Below are positions 8,886 through 19,051 of a stretch of DNA of 64,000 nucleotides, in pieces. The notes under the pieces were generated by a model. The model searched no databases. It was not told the origin of the DNA and saw only the letters and a list, made by a program, of their open reading frames with translations. The stretch is from NCBI RefSeq assembly GCF_027604915.1, contig NZ_JAJAQC010000008.1, forward strand, positions 124,001-188,000, given 5' to 3'. The number at the start of each line of letters is the position of its first letter. The first letter of the stretch is position 1. This DNA is from Streptomonospora mangrovi. GTDB taxonomy: Bacteria; Actinomycetota; Actinomycetes; Streptosporangiales; Streptosporangiaceae. The translations under genes and the position numbers were made by a program.

Positions 8886-10193
8886 ATGCGCACCACCCAC
8901 CCCACCGCGCCCCCCGCACCGGGCCGCCGCGCGTTCCTCGCCGGCGGGCTCGCGGCCCTGGGCCTGGGCCTGGCCGGCTGCGGCCCGGCCGACACGGTCC
9001 TCAGCGGGCGCCGGCGCCTGCGCCAGTGGAACCTGTTCACCGGCGGCGACGGCGCCCGCATGGTCCAGATGCACGAGGACTACCGGCGCGAGCACCCCGA
9101 CATCGACTTCGAGCCCGCCACCTTCCTGTGGGGCAACCCCTTCTACACCAAGTTCGCCATGGGCGCCGCCGGAGGGCGCGCCTTCGACATCGCCACCCTG
9201 CACGTCTCGCGCATCCGCGGCATGGGCGCGGGCACCCTCATCGACCCGGTGCCCACCGACCTGCTCGCCGAGCACGGCATCACCCGCGACACCGTGCTGG
9301 CCAACGTGTGGGACAAGTGCACCGTCGACGGCGAGCTGTACGCCATCCCGCTGGACACCCACCTGGTCGTCACCTACTACAACCGCGAGGTCTGCGAGCG
9401 GGCGGGCGTGCTCCAGGCCGACGGCACGCTCACCCCCACCAGCGGCGAGGACGCGTTCTTCGACGTGCTGGCGGCGGTCAGGGAGGTCACCGGCCAGTAC
9501 GGGATCGCCATGGACACCACCCAGCCCTGGCGGCAGTTCTGGTCGCTGTACCGCCAGCTCGGCGGCGAGATGACCTTCGACGGCGACCTGGTCATGGACG
9601 ACGACAAGGCGCTGCGCAGCCTGGACTTTTTGCGCCGCGTCTCCGCCGAGGGCCTGGCGCCCAAGGCGTCGGACGCCCCCGGCACCCCCGCCAACTTCCA
9701 GAACGGCATCTGCGGCCTGATGTGGGCCGGCAACTGGGAGATCGCCACCTTCGCCGATGCCGGCATGGACTTCGGCATGCGGCCCTTCCCCGACGTCTAC
9801 GGCGCGGAACTGGGCCAGGGCGACTCCCACTGCTTCGTGCTGCCGCACCGCCGCGCGCCCGACGACGCCGCCGTGGCCGCCGCCGTGGAGTACGCCGCCT
9901 GGATGCTCAAGCACAGCATCACGTGGGCCGGCGGCGGCCACACCCCCGCCTACCTGCCGGTGACCCGCGGCGACGACTACGCCGCCCTGGAACCGCAGTC
10001 GGAGTACCGGCACGCCGCCGCCGACGTGCAGTTCGACCCCGAGGCGTGGTTCAGCGGCTCCGCCGCCCCCCTCCAGAACGAGGCCAACGCGGTCATGAGC
10101 GGCGTGCACAACGGCTCGGTCACCCCCGAGACCGCCCTGGAGCTGTTCAAGGCCGCCGCGCGCAAGCTCCTCGACACCCCTGAGCCGGTGTGA
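8886..10193 (+). CDS. CUT1 ABC sugar-binding lipoprotein (Tat type)
   Basis: Extracellular solute-binding protein of a carbohydrate uptake type 1 importer, 435 aa. The N-terminus carries a twin-arginine region (GRRAFLAGG), a hydrophobic stretch and a lipobox (LAGC), predicting Tat export and attachment to the membrane. The body has the family-1 binding-protein fold (LRQWNLFTGGDG, GICGLMWAGNWEI). ATG 8886 follows GAAGGAG. Its stop overlaps the first permease frame. The setting between araBDA and the arabinanase genes suggests arabino-oligosaccharides as ligand; the ligand is an inference. Confidence 0.88.
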   Translation: MRTTHPTAPPAPGRRAFLAGGLAALGLGLAGCGPADTVLSGRRRLRQWNLFTGGDGARMVQMHEDYRREHPDIDFEPATFLWGNPFYTKFAMGAAGGRAFDIATLHVSRIRGMGAGTLIDPVPTDLLAEHGITRDTVLANVWDKCTVDGELYAIPLDTHLVVTYYNREVCERAGVLQADGTLTPTSGEDAFFDVLAAVREVTGQYGIAMDTTQPWRQFWSLYRQLGGEMTFDGDLVMDDDKALRSLDFLRRVSAEGLAPKASDAPGTPANFQNGICGLMWAGNWEIATFADAGMDFGMRPFPDVYGAELGQGDSHCFVLPHRRAPDDAAVAAAVEYAAWMLKHSITWAGGGHTPAYLPVTRGDDYAALEPQSEYRHAAADVQFDPEAWFSGSAAPLQNEANAVMSGVHNGSVTPETALELFKAAARKLLDTPEPV

Positions 10194-10228
10194 CCGTGCC
10201 CGCCCCGCCGACCCCCTCGGAGCGTGAG

Positions 10229-11194
10229 ATGTCCCCGTCCACCGCGACCGGCCGCGCCGCCGGAGCGCCGGCCGCCGCGCCCGCGCCCCGGCCCGCGCGC
10301 CCCGCCCGCCCGGGGCGGCGCCGCGCCTCCCTGGCCGGGCTCTGGTTCGTCCTGCCCTTCGCCGCCCTGTTCGCCGTCTTCTTGGTGTGGCCCATGCTGG
10401 CCGGGCTGTGGACGAGCTTCACCGACCGCAGCCTGGCCAGCCCCGGCGCGGACTTCGTCGGCCTCGCCAACTGGCGGGAGATGCTGGGCGACTCCGCAGT
10501 CTGGCAGTCGCTCTGGACCACCCTGGTGTTCACCGCCATCAGCACCCCGCCGCTGGTGGCGATCGCCCTGGCCATGGCGCTGCTGACCAACCGCGCCGCC
10601 GCCGGGCTCGGGTGGTTCCTGCGGCTGTCCTACTTCGCGCCGTTCCTGCTTCCGGTGGCCGTGGTCGCGCTGATCTGGGAGTGGATGTACCAGCCCGGGT
10701 TCGGCATGGTCAACGGCCTGCTCACCGCCGCCGGCCTGGCCGAGGTCGCCTGGCTGACCGACCAGAACACCGTGCTCGCCGCGATCGCCATCACCACCGT
10801 GTGGTGGACGGTGGGCTTCAACTTCCTGCTCTACCTGGCCGCACTCCAGGGCATCCCCTCCTACGTCTACGAGGCGGCGGCCCTCGACGGCGCCGGGCCC
10901 TGGCAGCGGTTCACCCGGATCACCCTGCCGCTGCTGCGCCGCACCACCGGGCTCATCGTGCTGCTCCAGATCGTGGCGTCGCTGAAGCTGTTCGACCAGG
11001 CGTACATCATGACCAACGGCTCGGGCGGACCCGGCTACGCCGCCCGGCCCGCCATCGGCTACATCTTCGAGGCCGGGTTCACCGGCCTGCGGGTCGGCTA
11101 CGCCTCCGCCATCTCCTACCTGCTGTTCGCCGTGATCGTCGCGGTCTCGCTCGTCCAGTTCCGCCTGTTCTCGCGAAAGGGGGAGACGGCATGA
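10229..11194 (+). CDS. CUT1 ABC sugar permease, MalF-like
   Basis: Inner-membrane permease of the importer, 321 aa. After a Pro/Ala/Arg-rich cytoplasmic tail there are six predicted membrane segments, starting at LWFVLPFAALFAVFLVW. The cytoplasmic EAA loop that docks the ATPase is visible as EAAALDGAGPWQRFTRITLP. ATG 10229 is preferred, with GGAG six bases upstream; a GTG at 10190 that overlaps the previous stop would add 13 residues. It overlaps the next permease by four bases (ATGA). Confidence 0.9.
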   Translation: MSPSTATGRAAGAPAAAPAPRPARPARPGRRRASLAGLWFVLPFAALFAVFLVWPMLAGLWTSFTDRSLASPGADFVGLANWREMLGDSAVWQSLWTTLVFTAISTPPLVAIALAMALLTNRAAAGLGWFLRLSYFAPFLLPVAVVALIWEWMYQPGFGMVNGLLTAAGLAEVAWLTDQNTVLAAIAITTVWWTVGFNFLLYLAALQGIPSYVYEAAALDGAGPWQRFTRITLPLLRRTTGLIVLLQIVASLKLFDQAYIMTNGSGGPGYAARPAIGYIFEAGFTGLRVGYASAISYLLFAVIVAVSLVQFRLFSRKGETA

Positions 11195-12093
11195 GCGCCG
11201 CGACCCGCACCCCCCGCCCACCGCGCACCGCGCCCACCGGCCCCCCGCCCGCCGCCGCCCGGCCCCGGCGCCTGCCCCGGCCCACGCCCGGAGGCGTGCT
11301 CGCCGCCGTGCTGGGGGTGTTCCTGGCGGTGGTGTGGCTGATGCCGCTGGTGTGGGCGGTGCTGACCTCGCTCAAGCCCGAGGCCGAGACCACCGCCGTG
11401 CCGCTGCGCTGGCTGCCGCTGGAACCCACCTTCGCCGCCTACCAGGCGGTGATCGAACGCGGCGACCTCCAGCGCTGGCTGCTCAACAGCGTGGTGGTGT
11501 CGGTGCTGGTCACCGCGTTGACGCTGGTGGTGTGCGTGCTGGCCGCCTACGCCTTCTCCAAGACCGAGTTCCCCGGGCGCGCCTGGCTGTTCGCGCTGTT
11601 CGTCGCGGGCATCCTGGTGCCGCCCCAGGCGCTGATCGTGCCGCTGTTCGACCAGATGAGCGTGCTGGGCATGGTCGACACCTACTGGGGCGTGGCCCTG
11701 CCGCAGGTGGTGGCGCCGGTGATGGTGTTCATCCTCAAGCGGTTCTTCGACGCCATCCCGCGCGACTACGAGGAGGCCGCCCGCCTCGACGGTGCCGGGC
11801 ACCTGCGGGTGCTGTGGAGCGTGGTGGTGCCGATGTCGGGCCCGGTGCTGGCCGCCGTCGGGATCTTCACCTTCGTCCAGGCGTGGAACAACTTCCTGTG
11901 GCCCTTCGTGGCCACCGCCGACCCCGCCCTGATGACCGTGCCGGTGGGCCTGGGCACCGTCCAGGGCTCCTACGGCATCCAGTACGCCCAGGAGATGGCC
12001 GCCGCCGTGCTCGGCGCGCTCCCGCTCGTCGCCGTCTTCCTGCTCTTCCAGCGCCACGTGGTGCGCGGCGTCACCGACGCCGGGCTCAAGTAA
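11191..12093 (+). CDS. CUT1 ABC sugar permease, MalG-like
   Basis: Second permease of the importer, 300 aa. A proline-rich tail precedes six membrane segments. The EAA loop is EEAARLDGAGHLRVLWSVVV, and the end (VRGVTDAGLK) is typical of MalG-type subunits. The start ATG overlaps the upstream stop, with AAAGGGGGAG before it. No ATPase gene follows. Actinobacterial CUT1 importers commonly share one ATPase (MsiK) encoded elsewhere, which is the likely solution here. Confidence 0.9.
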   Translation: MSAATRTPRPPRTAPTGPPPAAARPRRLPRPTPGGVLAAVLGVFLAVVWLMPLVWAVLTSLKPEAETTAVPLRWLPLEPTFAAYQAVIERGDLQRWLLNSVVVSVLVTALTLVVCVLAAYAFSKTEFPGRAWLFALFVAGILVPPQALIVPLFDQMSVLGMVDTYWGVALPQVVAPVMVFILKRFFDAIPRDYEEAARLDGAGHLRVLWSVVVPMSGPVLAAVGIFTFVQAWNNFLWPFVATADPALMTVPVGLGTVQGSYGIQYAQEMAAAVLGALPLVAVFLLFQRHVVRGVTDAGLK

Positions 12094-12142
12094 CCCTCCG
12101 ACCTCGACCGTGCCCCCGTTCACGACCAGAGGAGTCCCCCAC

Positions 12143-13222
12143 ATGTCCACCACCGCTGCGACCCCCGGGCGCGCCGCCGCGCCCCCACCGCCGCCGACCC
12201 CGCCGACCCCGCCGGCTCAGCCGCGCGCCGGATTGCGCGCGCGGGCGGCCGCGCTCGCCGCCGCGGCCCTGCTGGTGCTGACGGCCGCCCCGGCCGCCGC
12301 CGACACCGCGCCCGCCGCCGCGCCCACCAACGTCGCCGTGCACGACCCCGCGCTGGTGACCGGGGGCGGCGGCCGCGACTGGTTCGTCTTCGGCACCGGC
12401 GACGCCGCCGTGGCCGACGGCAACATCACCGTCCACCGCTCGGCCAACGGCACCGACTGGCGCCCGGCCGGCCACGTCTGGACCACCAAGCCCGCCTGGC
12501 TGGCCCGCGAGGTGCCCGGCGTGACCAACCTGTGGGCGCCCGAGGTCTACGAGAACGACGGCACCTACTACCTCTACTACTCCGCCTCCACGTTCGGCTC
12601 CAACCGGTCGGTGATCGGGCTGGCCACCAACACCACGCTGGACCCGGCCGACCCCGACTACCGGTGGGTCGACCGCGGCAAGGTCTACGAGAGCACCACC
12701 TCAAGCGACTTCAACGCCATCGACCCGGGGATCGTCGAGGACGCCTCGGGCACCCCGTGGATGGCGTTCGGGTCGTTCTGGAGCGGCATCCGCATGGTGC
12801 GCCTGGAGTGGCCCAGCGGCAAGCCCGCCGCCGGGCAGGGCGCGCCGCTGCGGCTGGCCGCCGGGCACCCCGACGGCAACGCCGTGGAGGCGCCCTACAT
12901 CGTCCACCGCGCCGGCTACTTCTACCTGTTCGTGTCGCTGGGCCGGTGCTGCGCCGGCCTGGACAGCACCTACCGCATCGCCGTGGGGCGCTCCACCAGC
13001 GTCACCGGGCCCTACGTCGACCGCGCCGGCCGGCCCATGCTCCAGGGCGGCGGCACCGTCATCCGCGCCGCCCGCGGCGACTCCGTGGCCGCCGGCGGCC
13101 AGTCGCTGTCGCTGAGCCGGATGGCCTACCACTCCTACGGCCCCTACGGCACGCCCGGCGACTTCCGCCTGGAGATCGACCAGATCGGCTGGTCCGGCGG
13201 CTGGCCCGCGCCGATGGGCTGA
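12143..13222 (+). CDS. Secreted GH43 arabinan endo-1,5-alpha-L-arabinosidase
   Basis: Predicted to cut alpha-1,5-arabinan outside the cell. It is 359 aa with a proline-rich start, a hydrophobic signal segment (AAALAAAALLVLTAAPAAA) and a probable signal-peptidase site after APAAA. The five-bladed GH43 propeller residues are visible: catalytic base D68 in VHDPAL, pKa-modulating aspartate in AIDPGI, and acid E249 in NAVEAPY. The motif GRCCAGLDSTYRI is typical of endo-arabinanases. ATG 12143 follows AGAGGAG; a GTG at 12110 would add 11 residues and lacks a site. It is co-oriented with the importer that would take up its products. Confidence 0.88.
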   Translation: MSTTAATPGRAAAPPPPPTPPTPPAQPRAGLRARAAALAAAALLVLTAAPAAADTAPAAAPTNVAVHDPALVTGGGGRDWFVFGTGDAAVADGNITVHRSANGTDWRPAGHVWTTKPAWLAREVPGVTNLWAPEVYENDGTYYLYYSASTFGSNRSVIGLATNTTLDPADPDYRWVDRGKVYESTTSSDFNAIDPGIVEDASGTPWMAFGSFWSGIRMVRLEWPSGKPAAGQGAPLRLAAGHPDGNAVEAPYIVHRAGYFYLFVSLGRCCAGLDSTYRIAVGRSTSVTGPYVDRAGRPMLQGGGTVIRAARGDSVAAGGQSLSLSRMAYHSYGPYGTPGDFRLEIDQIGWSGGWPAPMG

Positions 13223-13235
13223 CCGGCCCCAGACC

Positions 13236-13267
13236 GGGTGCGCCCGGCGCCCGCGCCGGGCGCACCC
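13236..13267 (+). terminator. Strong hairpin after the arabinanase gene
   Basis: A perfect 15-bp inverted repeat (13236-13250 with 13253-13267) has only two bases between the arms, so the tip probably opens to a small loop. It begins 14 bases after the stop. There is no T-run. The rest of the gap to 13409 is a CACCG-rich low-complexity run without a gene. Confidence 0.55.
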
Positions 13268-13409
13268 CACCGGCCGCACCACCGCGACCGACCGCCACCG
13301 ACCCGATCGCCACCGCCTGCACCACCACCGCCCGCACCGCCACCGACCGCACCCGGCACCCGCACCACCGGCCACCGCGCCGCCACCGACCCCAGGGGGA
13401 GCACCGCCC

Positions 13410-14924
13410 ATGCTGACCGCGTCGATGACCCTCGACCCCGCCTTCCGCGTCGCACCCGTCCACCGCCGCACCTTCGGCTCGTTCGTGGAGCACATGGGCC
13501 GCTGCGTCTACACCGGCATCTACGAGCCCGGCCACCCCGCCGCCGACGCCGACGGGTTCCGCACCGACGTCGCCGACCTCGTCCGCGAACTGGGCGTGAC
13601 CACCGTGCGCTACCCCGGCGGCAACTTCGTCTCCGGCTACCGCTGGGAGGACGGGGTCGGCCCCAAGGACCGGCGGCCGGTGCGCCGCGACCTGGCCTGG
13701 CACAGCACCGAGACCAACCAGTTCGGCCTGGACGAGTTCGTCACCTGGACCCGCCGCATGGGCATCGAGCCGATGATGGCGGTCAACCTGGGCACCCGCG
13801 GCCTCCAGGAGGCCCTGGACCTGCTGGAGTACGCCAACCACCCCGGCGGCACCGCGCTGTCGGACCGGCGCGCCGCCAACGGCCACCCCGAGCCCCACGC
13901 CATCCGCATGTGGTGCCTGGGCAACGAGATGGACGGCCCCTGGCAGATCGGGCACAAGACCGCCCGCGAGTACGGGCGGCTGGCCGCCGAGGTCGCCCGC
14001 GCCATGCGCATGAGCGACCCCGGCCTCGAACTGGTGGCCTGCGGCAGCTCCGGGTCGTCCATGCCCACCTTCGGCGCCTGGGAGGCCGAGGTGCTGGAGC
14101 AGACCTATGACCTGGTCGACTACATCTCCCTGCACGCCTACTACGAGGAGCACGACGGCGACCTCGCCGGCTTCCTGGCCTCGGCCACCGACATGGACCA
14201 CTTCATCGAGTCGGTCGTGGCCACCGCCGACGCGGTGCGCGCCCGCCTGGGCGCCACCAAGCGCATCAACCTCTCCTTCGACGAGTGGAACGTGTGGTAC
14301 CTCAGCCGCCACCAGGCCGCCGAGCCCCGCACCGACTGGCCCACGGCGCCGCGCGTCATCGAGGACCGCTACCACCTCGCCGACGCGGTGGTGGTGGGCG
14401 GCCTGCTGATCTCCCTGCTGCGGCACAGCGACCGGGTGACCGCCGCCAGCCTGGCCCAGCTCGTCAACGTCATCGCGCCCATCATGACCGAGCCCGGCGG
14501 CCCGGCCTGGCGCCAGACCACGTTCCACCCCTTCGCCCTGACCGCCGCCACCGCCGCCGGGACCGTGCTGCGCGTGGAGCCGCAGAGCCCGCTGCGCGAG
14601 ACCGCCCGCTACGGGCCGGTGCCGGTCGTGGACGCCGTGGCCACCCACGACCCCGAGCACGGGCGGGCCGCCGTCTTCGTCGTCAACCGGGACGTGGCCG
14701 AGCCCGTGACCTTGGAGGTCGACCTGCGCGGCCTGGCCGCCGAGCGCGTCGTCTCCTGCCGCACCCTGCACGACCGCGACGTCTACGCGGTCAACACCGC
14801 CGAGCGGCCCGACCGCGTGGTCCCCGCCGACAACAAGGACGTGACCCTGGCCGAGGGCCGGCTGAGCGTGGTGCTGCCGCCGGTCTCCTGGACCGTCCTC
14901 AGCCTGGAGGTCCCCCGGGCCTGA
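13410..14924 (+). CDS. GH51 alpha-L-arabinofuranosidase
   Basis: Removes terminal alpha-L-arabinofuranosyl residues from arabino-oligosaccharides, releasing L-arabinose. It is 504 aa, the usual length for the intracellular GH51 enzymes, and shows no signal peptide, so imported oligosaccharides are probably its substrate. The N-terminal [19 protein letters not shown] segment, the acid/base E173 in LGNEMDG, and the nucleophile E292 in SFDEWNVWY are present; a C-terminal beta-sandwich follows. GGGGGAG lies ahead of ATG 13410. With the arabinanase and araBDA it completes a path from arabinan to pentose phosphates. Confidence 0.93.
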   Translation: MLTASMTLDPAFRVAPVHRRTFGSFVEHMGRCVYTGIYEPGHPAADADGFRTDVADLVRELGVTTVRYPGGNFVSGYRWEDGVGPKDRRPVRRDLAWHSTETNQFGLDEFVTWTRRMGIEPMMAVNLGTRGLQEALDLLEYANHPGGTALSDRRAANGHPEPHAIRMWCLGNEMDGPWQIGHKTAREYGRLAAEVARAMRMSDPGLELVACGSSGSSMPTFGAWEAEVLEQTYDLVDYISLHAYYEEHDGDLAGFLASATDMDHFIESVVATADAVRARLGATKRINLSFDEWNVWYLSRHQAAEPRTDWPTAPRVIEDRYHLADAVVVGGLLISLLRHSDRVTAASLAQLVNVIAPIMTEPGGPAWRQTTFHPFALTAATAAGTVLRVEPQSPLRETARYGPVPVVDAVATHDPEHGRAAVFVVNRDVAEPVTLEVDLRGLAAERVVSCRTLHDRDVYAVNTAERPDRVVPADNKDVTLAEGRLSVVLPPVSWTVLSLEVPRA

Positions 14925-14991
14925 CCCGCGCGCACCCTCCCCCCATCACCTGTTTTCACCCACCCCCCATCCCGAGAACGAAGGTGACACG

Positions 14992-16083
14992 ATGAAGCGC
15001 ACCCCCGCCGCCCTCGCGGCGGCCCTGTCCCTGGTCATGGCCCTGCTGCTGACCGCGTGCGGCGGCGTCGGCGACGCCGCCCAGCCCGAGGGCGAGAACG
15101 GCACCATCGGCATCGCCATGCCCACCAAGTCCTCCGACCGCTGGGTCGCCGACGGCCAGAACATGGTCCGGCTGTTCGAGGAGGCCGGCTACGGCACCGA
15201 CCTCCAGTACGCCGAGGACGTGGTCGAGGACCAGGTCTCCCAGATCGAGAACATGATCACCCGCGGGGTGGACGCCCTGGTCATCGCCGCCATCGACGGC
15301 GAGGCGCTGACCGACACCCTCCAGATGGCCGCCGACAGCGACATCCCCGTCATCGCCTACGACCGCCTCATCAACGGCAGCGAGCACGTCGACTACTACG
15401 CCACCTTCGACAACTTCCAGGTGGGCGTGCTCCAGGCCGAGTACATCGAGCAGGCCCTGGACCTGGAGAACGAGGAGGGCCCCTTCAGCATCGAGCTGTT
15501 CGGCGGCTCGCCCGACGACAACAACGCCTACTTCTTCTACGACGGCGCGATGTCGGTGCTCCAGCCCTACATCGACGAGGGCGTGCTGGAGGTCCGCAGC
15601 GGCCAGACCGAGATGGACCAGATCGCCACCATGCGCTGGAGCGGCTCCGCCGCCCAGTCCCGCATGGACAACCTGCTCAGCTCCCACTACTCCGACGAGG
15701 AGGTCGACGCCGTGCTCTCCCCCTACGACGGAATCAGCATCGGCGTCATCTCCTCGCTGAAGGCCGTGGGCTACGGCACCGAGGAGCGGCCGCTGCCCGT
15801 GATCACCGGCCAGGACGCCGAGGTCGCCTCGGTCAAGTCGATCATCGCCGGCGAGCAGACCCAGACCGTCTTCAAGGACACCCGCGAACTCGCCGAGGTG
15901 GCCGTGGCCATGACCGACGCCGTGGTCCAGGGCGAGGAGCCCGAGGTCAACGACACCGAGAGCTACGACAACGGCGTCAAGGTCGTGCCCGCCTACCTCA
16001 TCGAGCCGGTGTCGGTGGACGCCGACAACTACCAGGAGGAGCTGATCGACAGCGGCTACTACGAGGCCGCGGAGCTGGAGTGA
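14992..16083 (+). CDS. chvE: ChvE-type multiple-monosaccharide-binding lipoprotein
   Basis: Substrate-binding protein of a CUT2 importer, 363 aa. It has a short signal peptide ending in a lipobox (LLTAC), then a type I periplasmic-binding fold: [13 protein letters not shown], the [18 protein letters not shown] segment, and a ligand-site aspartate/arginine pair in AYDRLI. This resembles ChvE and related proteins that bind arabinose, xylose, glucose and galactose. ATG 14992 follows GAAGGTGA. The downstream ATPase and permease lie close behind, so the three form one operon. L-arabinose is the natural guess for the ligand given the locus. Confidence 0.92.
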   Translation: MKRTPAALAAALSLVMALLLTACGGVGDAAQPEGENGTIGIAMPTKSSDRWVADGQNMVRLFEEAGYGTDLQYAEDVVEDQVSQIENMITRGVDALVIAAIDGEALTDTLQMAADSDIPVIAYDRLINGSEHVDYYATFDNFQVGVLQAEYIEQALDLENEEGPFSIELFGGSPDDNNAYFFYDGAMSVLQPYIDEGVLEVRSGQTEMDQIATMRWSGSAAQSRMDNLLSSHYSDEEVDAVLSPYDGISIGVISSLKAVGYGTEERPLPVITGQDAEVASVKSIIAGEQTQTVFKDTRELAEVAVAMTDAVVQGEEPEVNDTESYDNGVKVVPAYLIEPVSVDADNYQEELIDSGYYEAAELE

Positions 16084-16120
16084 GGCGAGTGCGGTGGTGG
16101 CTGTGCCGAAGGAGACCGCC

Positions 16121-17653
16121 ATGGACGACCTGATCCTGCACATGCGCGGCATCTCCAAGGAGTTCCCCGGCGTCAAGGCGCTGGACGCGGTGGACCTGCG
16201 GGTCCGGCGCGGCGAGATCCACGCCCTGATGGGCGAGAACGGCGCCGGCAAGTCCACGCTGATGAAGGTGCTCAGCGGGGTCTACCCGCGCGGCTCCTAC
16301 ACCGGTGACATCCTCGTGGACGGGCACGTGCGCGCGTTCTCCGGCATCCGCGACAGCGAGCGCGCCGGGATCGCGATCATCCACCAGGAGCTGGCGCTGG
16401 TGCCGGAGCTGTCCGTCGCCGAGAACATCTTCCTGGGCAACGAGCGCACGCGGGGGTTCGGCCTGATCGACTGGGGCCGGACCGCCGCGGCGGCCCGCGA
16501 CCTGCTGCGCCGGGTCGGCCTGGAGGAGGACCCCACCGCGCCGGTCGCCGCGCTCAGCGTGGGCCGGCGCCAGCTCGTGGAGATCGCCAAGGCGCTGTCC
16601 AAGCGGGTGCGGCTGCTCATCCTGGACGAGCCGACCTCGGCGCTCACCGAGACCGAGAGCGACAACCTGCTGGCCCTGCTGCTGGAGCTGAAGGCGCAAG
16701 GCATCACCTCCATCCTGATCTCGCACAAGCTCGGCGAGGTCACCCGGGTCGCCGACACCATCACGGTGCTGCGCGACGGGCGCACGGTGGAGACCATGGA
16801 CACCGCCGGGGGCGGGGTGGAGGAGGACCGCGTCATCCGCGCGATGGTCGGCCGCGACCTCGACCACCGCTATCCGCCGCGCACCGCCGAGATCGGCCCG
16901 GTGCGGTTCGCCGTCGCCGACTGGACCGTGGACCACCCCACCCAGGCGGGCCGCCGCGTGGTCGACAACGCCGCGCTGGAGATCCGCCGGGGCGAGATCG
17001 TGGGCCTGGCGGGGCTGATGGGCGCCGGGCGCACCGAACTCGCGATGAGCGTGTTCGGCCGCTCCTACGGCCGCTACGTGTCGGGGACCGTCTACAAGGA
17101 CGGCCGCCCGCTGCGGGTGCGCGACGTCGGCGACGCCATCGCCGGCGGCATCGCCTATGTGCCCGAGGACCGCAAGGAGCTGGGGCTCATCCTCGACGAC
17201 GACATCCGCCGCAACCTCACCCTGGCCGCGCTGGGCCGCGTCAGCCGGGCGACCGTCATCGACCCGGCCCGCGAGGCGGTGGCCGCGGCCGAGATGAGCC
17301 GCAGCATGCGCGTCAAGAGCAGCGGCGTGCTCCAGCCCACGGGCGAGCTGAGCGGCGGCAACCAGCAGAAGGTCGTGCTGGGCAAGTGGATGTTCGCCGA
17401 GCCCGAGCTACTCATCCTGGACGAGCCCACGCGCGGCATCGACGTCGGCGCCAAGTACGAGATCTACCTGATCGTGCGGCGCCTGGCGGCCGAGGGCGCG
17501 AGCGTGCTGCTCATCTCCTCGGAGCTGCCCGAGCTGCTGGGCATGTGCGACCGGATCTACGCCATGTGCGCCGGGCGCATCACCGGCCAGCTCCCCGGAC
17601 CCGAGGCCGACCAGGAGTCCCTGATGAAGCTGATGACCCAGACGGGGGCGTGA
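16121..17653 (+). CDS. gguA: Multiple-monosaccharide ABC importer ATPase (GguA/MmsA)
   Basis: A 510-aa ATPase with two fused nucleotide-binding domains. The first has Walker A GENGAGKST, a degenerate signature SVGRRQLVEIAKAL and Walker B LLILDEPTSALT. The second has a degenerate Walker A (GLMGAGRTEL, no lysine) but an intact signature LSGGNQQK and Walker B LILDEPTRGID. This asymmetry is normal for CUT2 ATPases. ATG 16121 has GAAGGAG upstream; GTG 16094 is an unneeded upstream frame start. The gap to the permease is six bases. Confidence 0.94.
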   Translation: MDDLILHMRGISKEFPGVKALDAVDLRVRRGEIHALMGENGAGKSTLMKVLSGVYPRGSYTGDILVDGHVRAFSGIRDSERAGIAIIHQELALVPELSVAENIFLGNERTRGFGLIDWGRTAAAARDLLRRVGLEEDPTAPVAALSVGRRQLVEIAKALSKRVRLLILDEPTSALTETESDNLLALLLELKAQGITSILISHKLGEVTRVADTITVLRDGRTVETMDTAGGGVEEDRVIRAMVGRDLDHRYPPRTAEIGPVRFAVADWTVDHPTQAGRRVVDNAALEIRRGEIVGLAGLMGAGRTELAMSVFGRSYGRYVSGTVYKDGRPLRVRDVGDAIAGGIAYVPEDRKELGLILDDDIRRNLTLAALGRVSRATVIDPAREAVAAAEMSRSMRVKSSGVLQPTGELSGGNQQKVVLGKWMFAEPELLILDEPTRGIDVGAKYEIYLIVRRLAAEGASVLLISSELPELLGMCDRIYAMCAGRITGQLPGPEADQESLMKLMTQTGA

Positions 17654-17659
17654 CCACCC

Positions 17660-18958
17660 ATGGAGGCAATCCGCGAGCTGCTGCGCGGCAACGCGCGGCA
17701 GTACGGCATGGTGATCGCGCTGGCGGTCATCGTGGTGCTGTTCCAGATCCTCACCGGCGGGCTGCTGCTGCGCCCGCTCAACATCACCAACGTCATCATG
17801 CAGAACTCCTACGTGCTGATCCTGGCGATCGGCATGATGCTGGTGATCGTCACCGGCAACATCGACCTGTCGGTGGGGTCGGTGGTGGCGTTCACCGGCG
17901 CGGTGGCGGCGGTGCTGCTCACCGACGTGGGGCTGCCCGTCTACGTGGTGATACCGCTGGCCCTGGCCATGGGCGGGCTCATCGGCGCCTGGCAGGGGTT
18001 CTGGATCGCCTACGTGCACATACCGGCGTTCATCGTCACCCTGGCCGGCATGCTGATCTTCCGCGGCGCCACCCTCATCGTGCTGGGCGGGCGCTCGGTG
18101 GGTCCGCTGCCCGACTCCCTGCGGATGTGGGCCAGCGGGTTCGTGCCCGACGTCACCCCCGACGGGCCGCACCTGCTGACCCTGGCGCTGGGCGCGGCCG
18201 GGGCGGCGGCGCTGGTGTGGATCCAGTGGCGGGTGCGCGCCCGCAGCCTGCGCCACGGGCTGCCCGCGCCGGCGGCCGGGCTCACCGCGGCGCAGTCGGC
18301 GGCCACCGTGGTCGTGGTCATGCTGTTCGCCTACGCCCTGGCCGACTACAACGGCATCCCGGTGGTGGGCCTGCTGCTGCTCGTGCTGATCGTGGGCTAC
18401 TCGTTCCTGATGAAGTCCACCACCATCGGACGGCGCGTCTACGCGGTGGGCGGCAGCGAGAAGGCGGCCCGGCTGTCGGGGGTCAAGACCCAGCGCACCA
18501 CGTTCTGGGTGTTCGTCAACATGGGCGTGCTCTCGGCCCTGGCCGGGCTGGTGTTCACCGGGCGGCTCAACGCCGCCACGCCCGGCGCCGGCGAGATGTT
18601 CGAGCTGGACGCCATCGCGGCCGCGTTCATCGGCGGCGCCTCGGCCTCGGGCGGGGTGGGCACGGTCATGGGCGCCATCGTGGGCGCGCTGGTCATGGGC
18701 GTGATGAACAACGGCATGTCCATCATCGGGCTGGGCGTGGACTGGCAGCAGGCCATCAAGGGCCTGGTGCTGCTGGCGGCCGTGGCCTTCGACATCTACA
18801 ACAAGAGGAGGCTGGGGTTCGGGCGGGGCGGCGGCGTGCCGGCGTTCCTGCGCTCCTCCCGCGGCCGGCCCGACGGCCCCCCGGCGGCGCAGGCCGAGCC
18901 GCCCGAGCCGCCCGAGCGGCCCGAGGAGCCGGCGGCCGCGCCCGGGCGCGGCCGGTGA
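17660..18958 (+). CDS. gguB: Multiple-monosaccharide ABC importer permease (GguB/MmsB)
   Basis: Integral-membrane subunit of the CUT2 importer, 432 aa. It is mostly hydrophobic, with the family signature in GNIDLSVGSVVAFTGA and the ATPase-contact region near GRRVYAVGGSEKAARLSGV. The C-terminal 45 or so residues are a charged Pro/Glu tail (PPAAQAEPPEPPERPEE) not expected to be membrane-embedded. It ends the arabinose locus and is followed five bases later by a strong intrinsic terminator. Confidence 0.93.
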   Translation: MEAIRELLRGNARQYGMVIALAVIVVLFQILTGGLLLRPLNITNVIMQNSYVLILAIGMMLVIVTGNIDLSVGSVVAFTGAVAAVLLTDVGLPVYVVIPLALAMGGLIGAWQGFWIAYVHIPAFIVTLAGMLIFRGATLIVLGGRSVGPLPDSLRMWASGFVPDVTPDGPHLLTLALGAAGAAALVWIQWRVRARSLRHGLPAPAAGLTAAQSAATVVVVMLFAYALADYNGIPVVGLLLLVLIVGYSFLMKSTTIGRRVYAVGGSEKAARLSGVKTQRTTFWVFVNMGVLSALAGLVFTGRLNAATPGAGEMFELDAIAAAFIGGASASGGVGTVMGAIVGALVMGVMNNGMSIIGLGVDWQQAIKGLVLLAAVAFDIYNKRRLGFGRGGGVPAFLRSSRGRPDGPPAAQAEPPEPPERPEEPAAAPGRGR

Positions 18959-18963
18959 GGCGG

Positions 18964-19007
18964 GGGCGGGCGGCTCCTGTGCAGGAGGAGCCGCCCGCCC
19001 CTCTTTT
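18964..19007 (+). terminator. Intrinsic terminator of the arabinose locus
   Basis: A perfect 14-bp GC-rich stem (18964-18977 with 18987-19000), a 9-base loop and a CTCTTTT tail. It closes the chvE-gguA-gguB operon and insulates dnaG. Confidence 0.9.
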
Positions 19008-19051
19008 CCACAGCCGAGGCACTGCCGTGGCCGAGCGCTCAGGCGGAGAAC

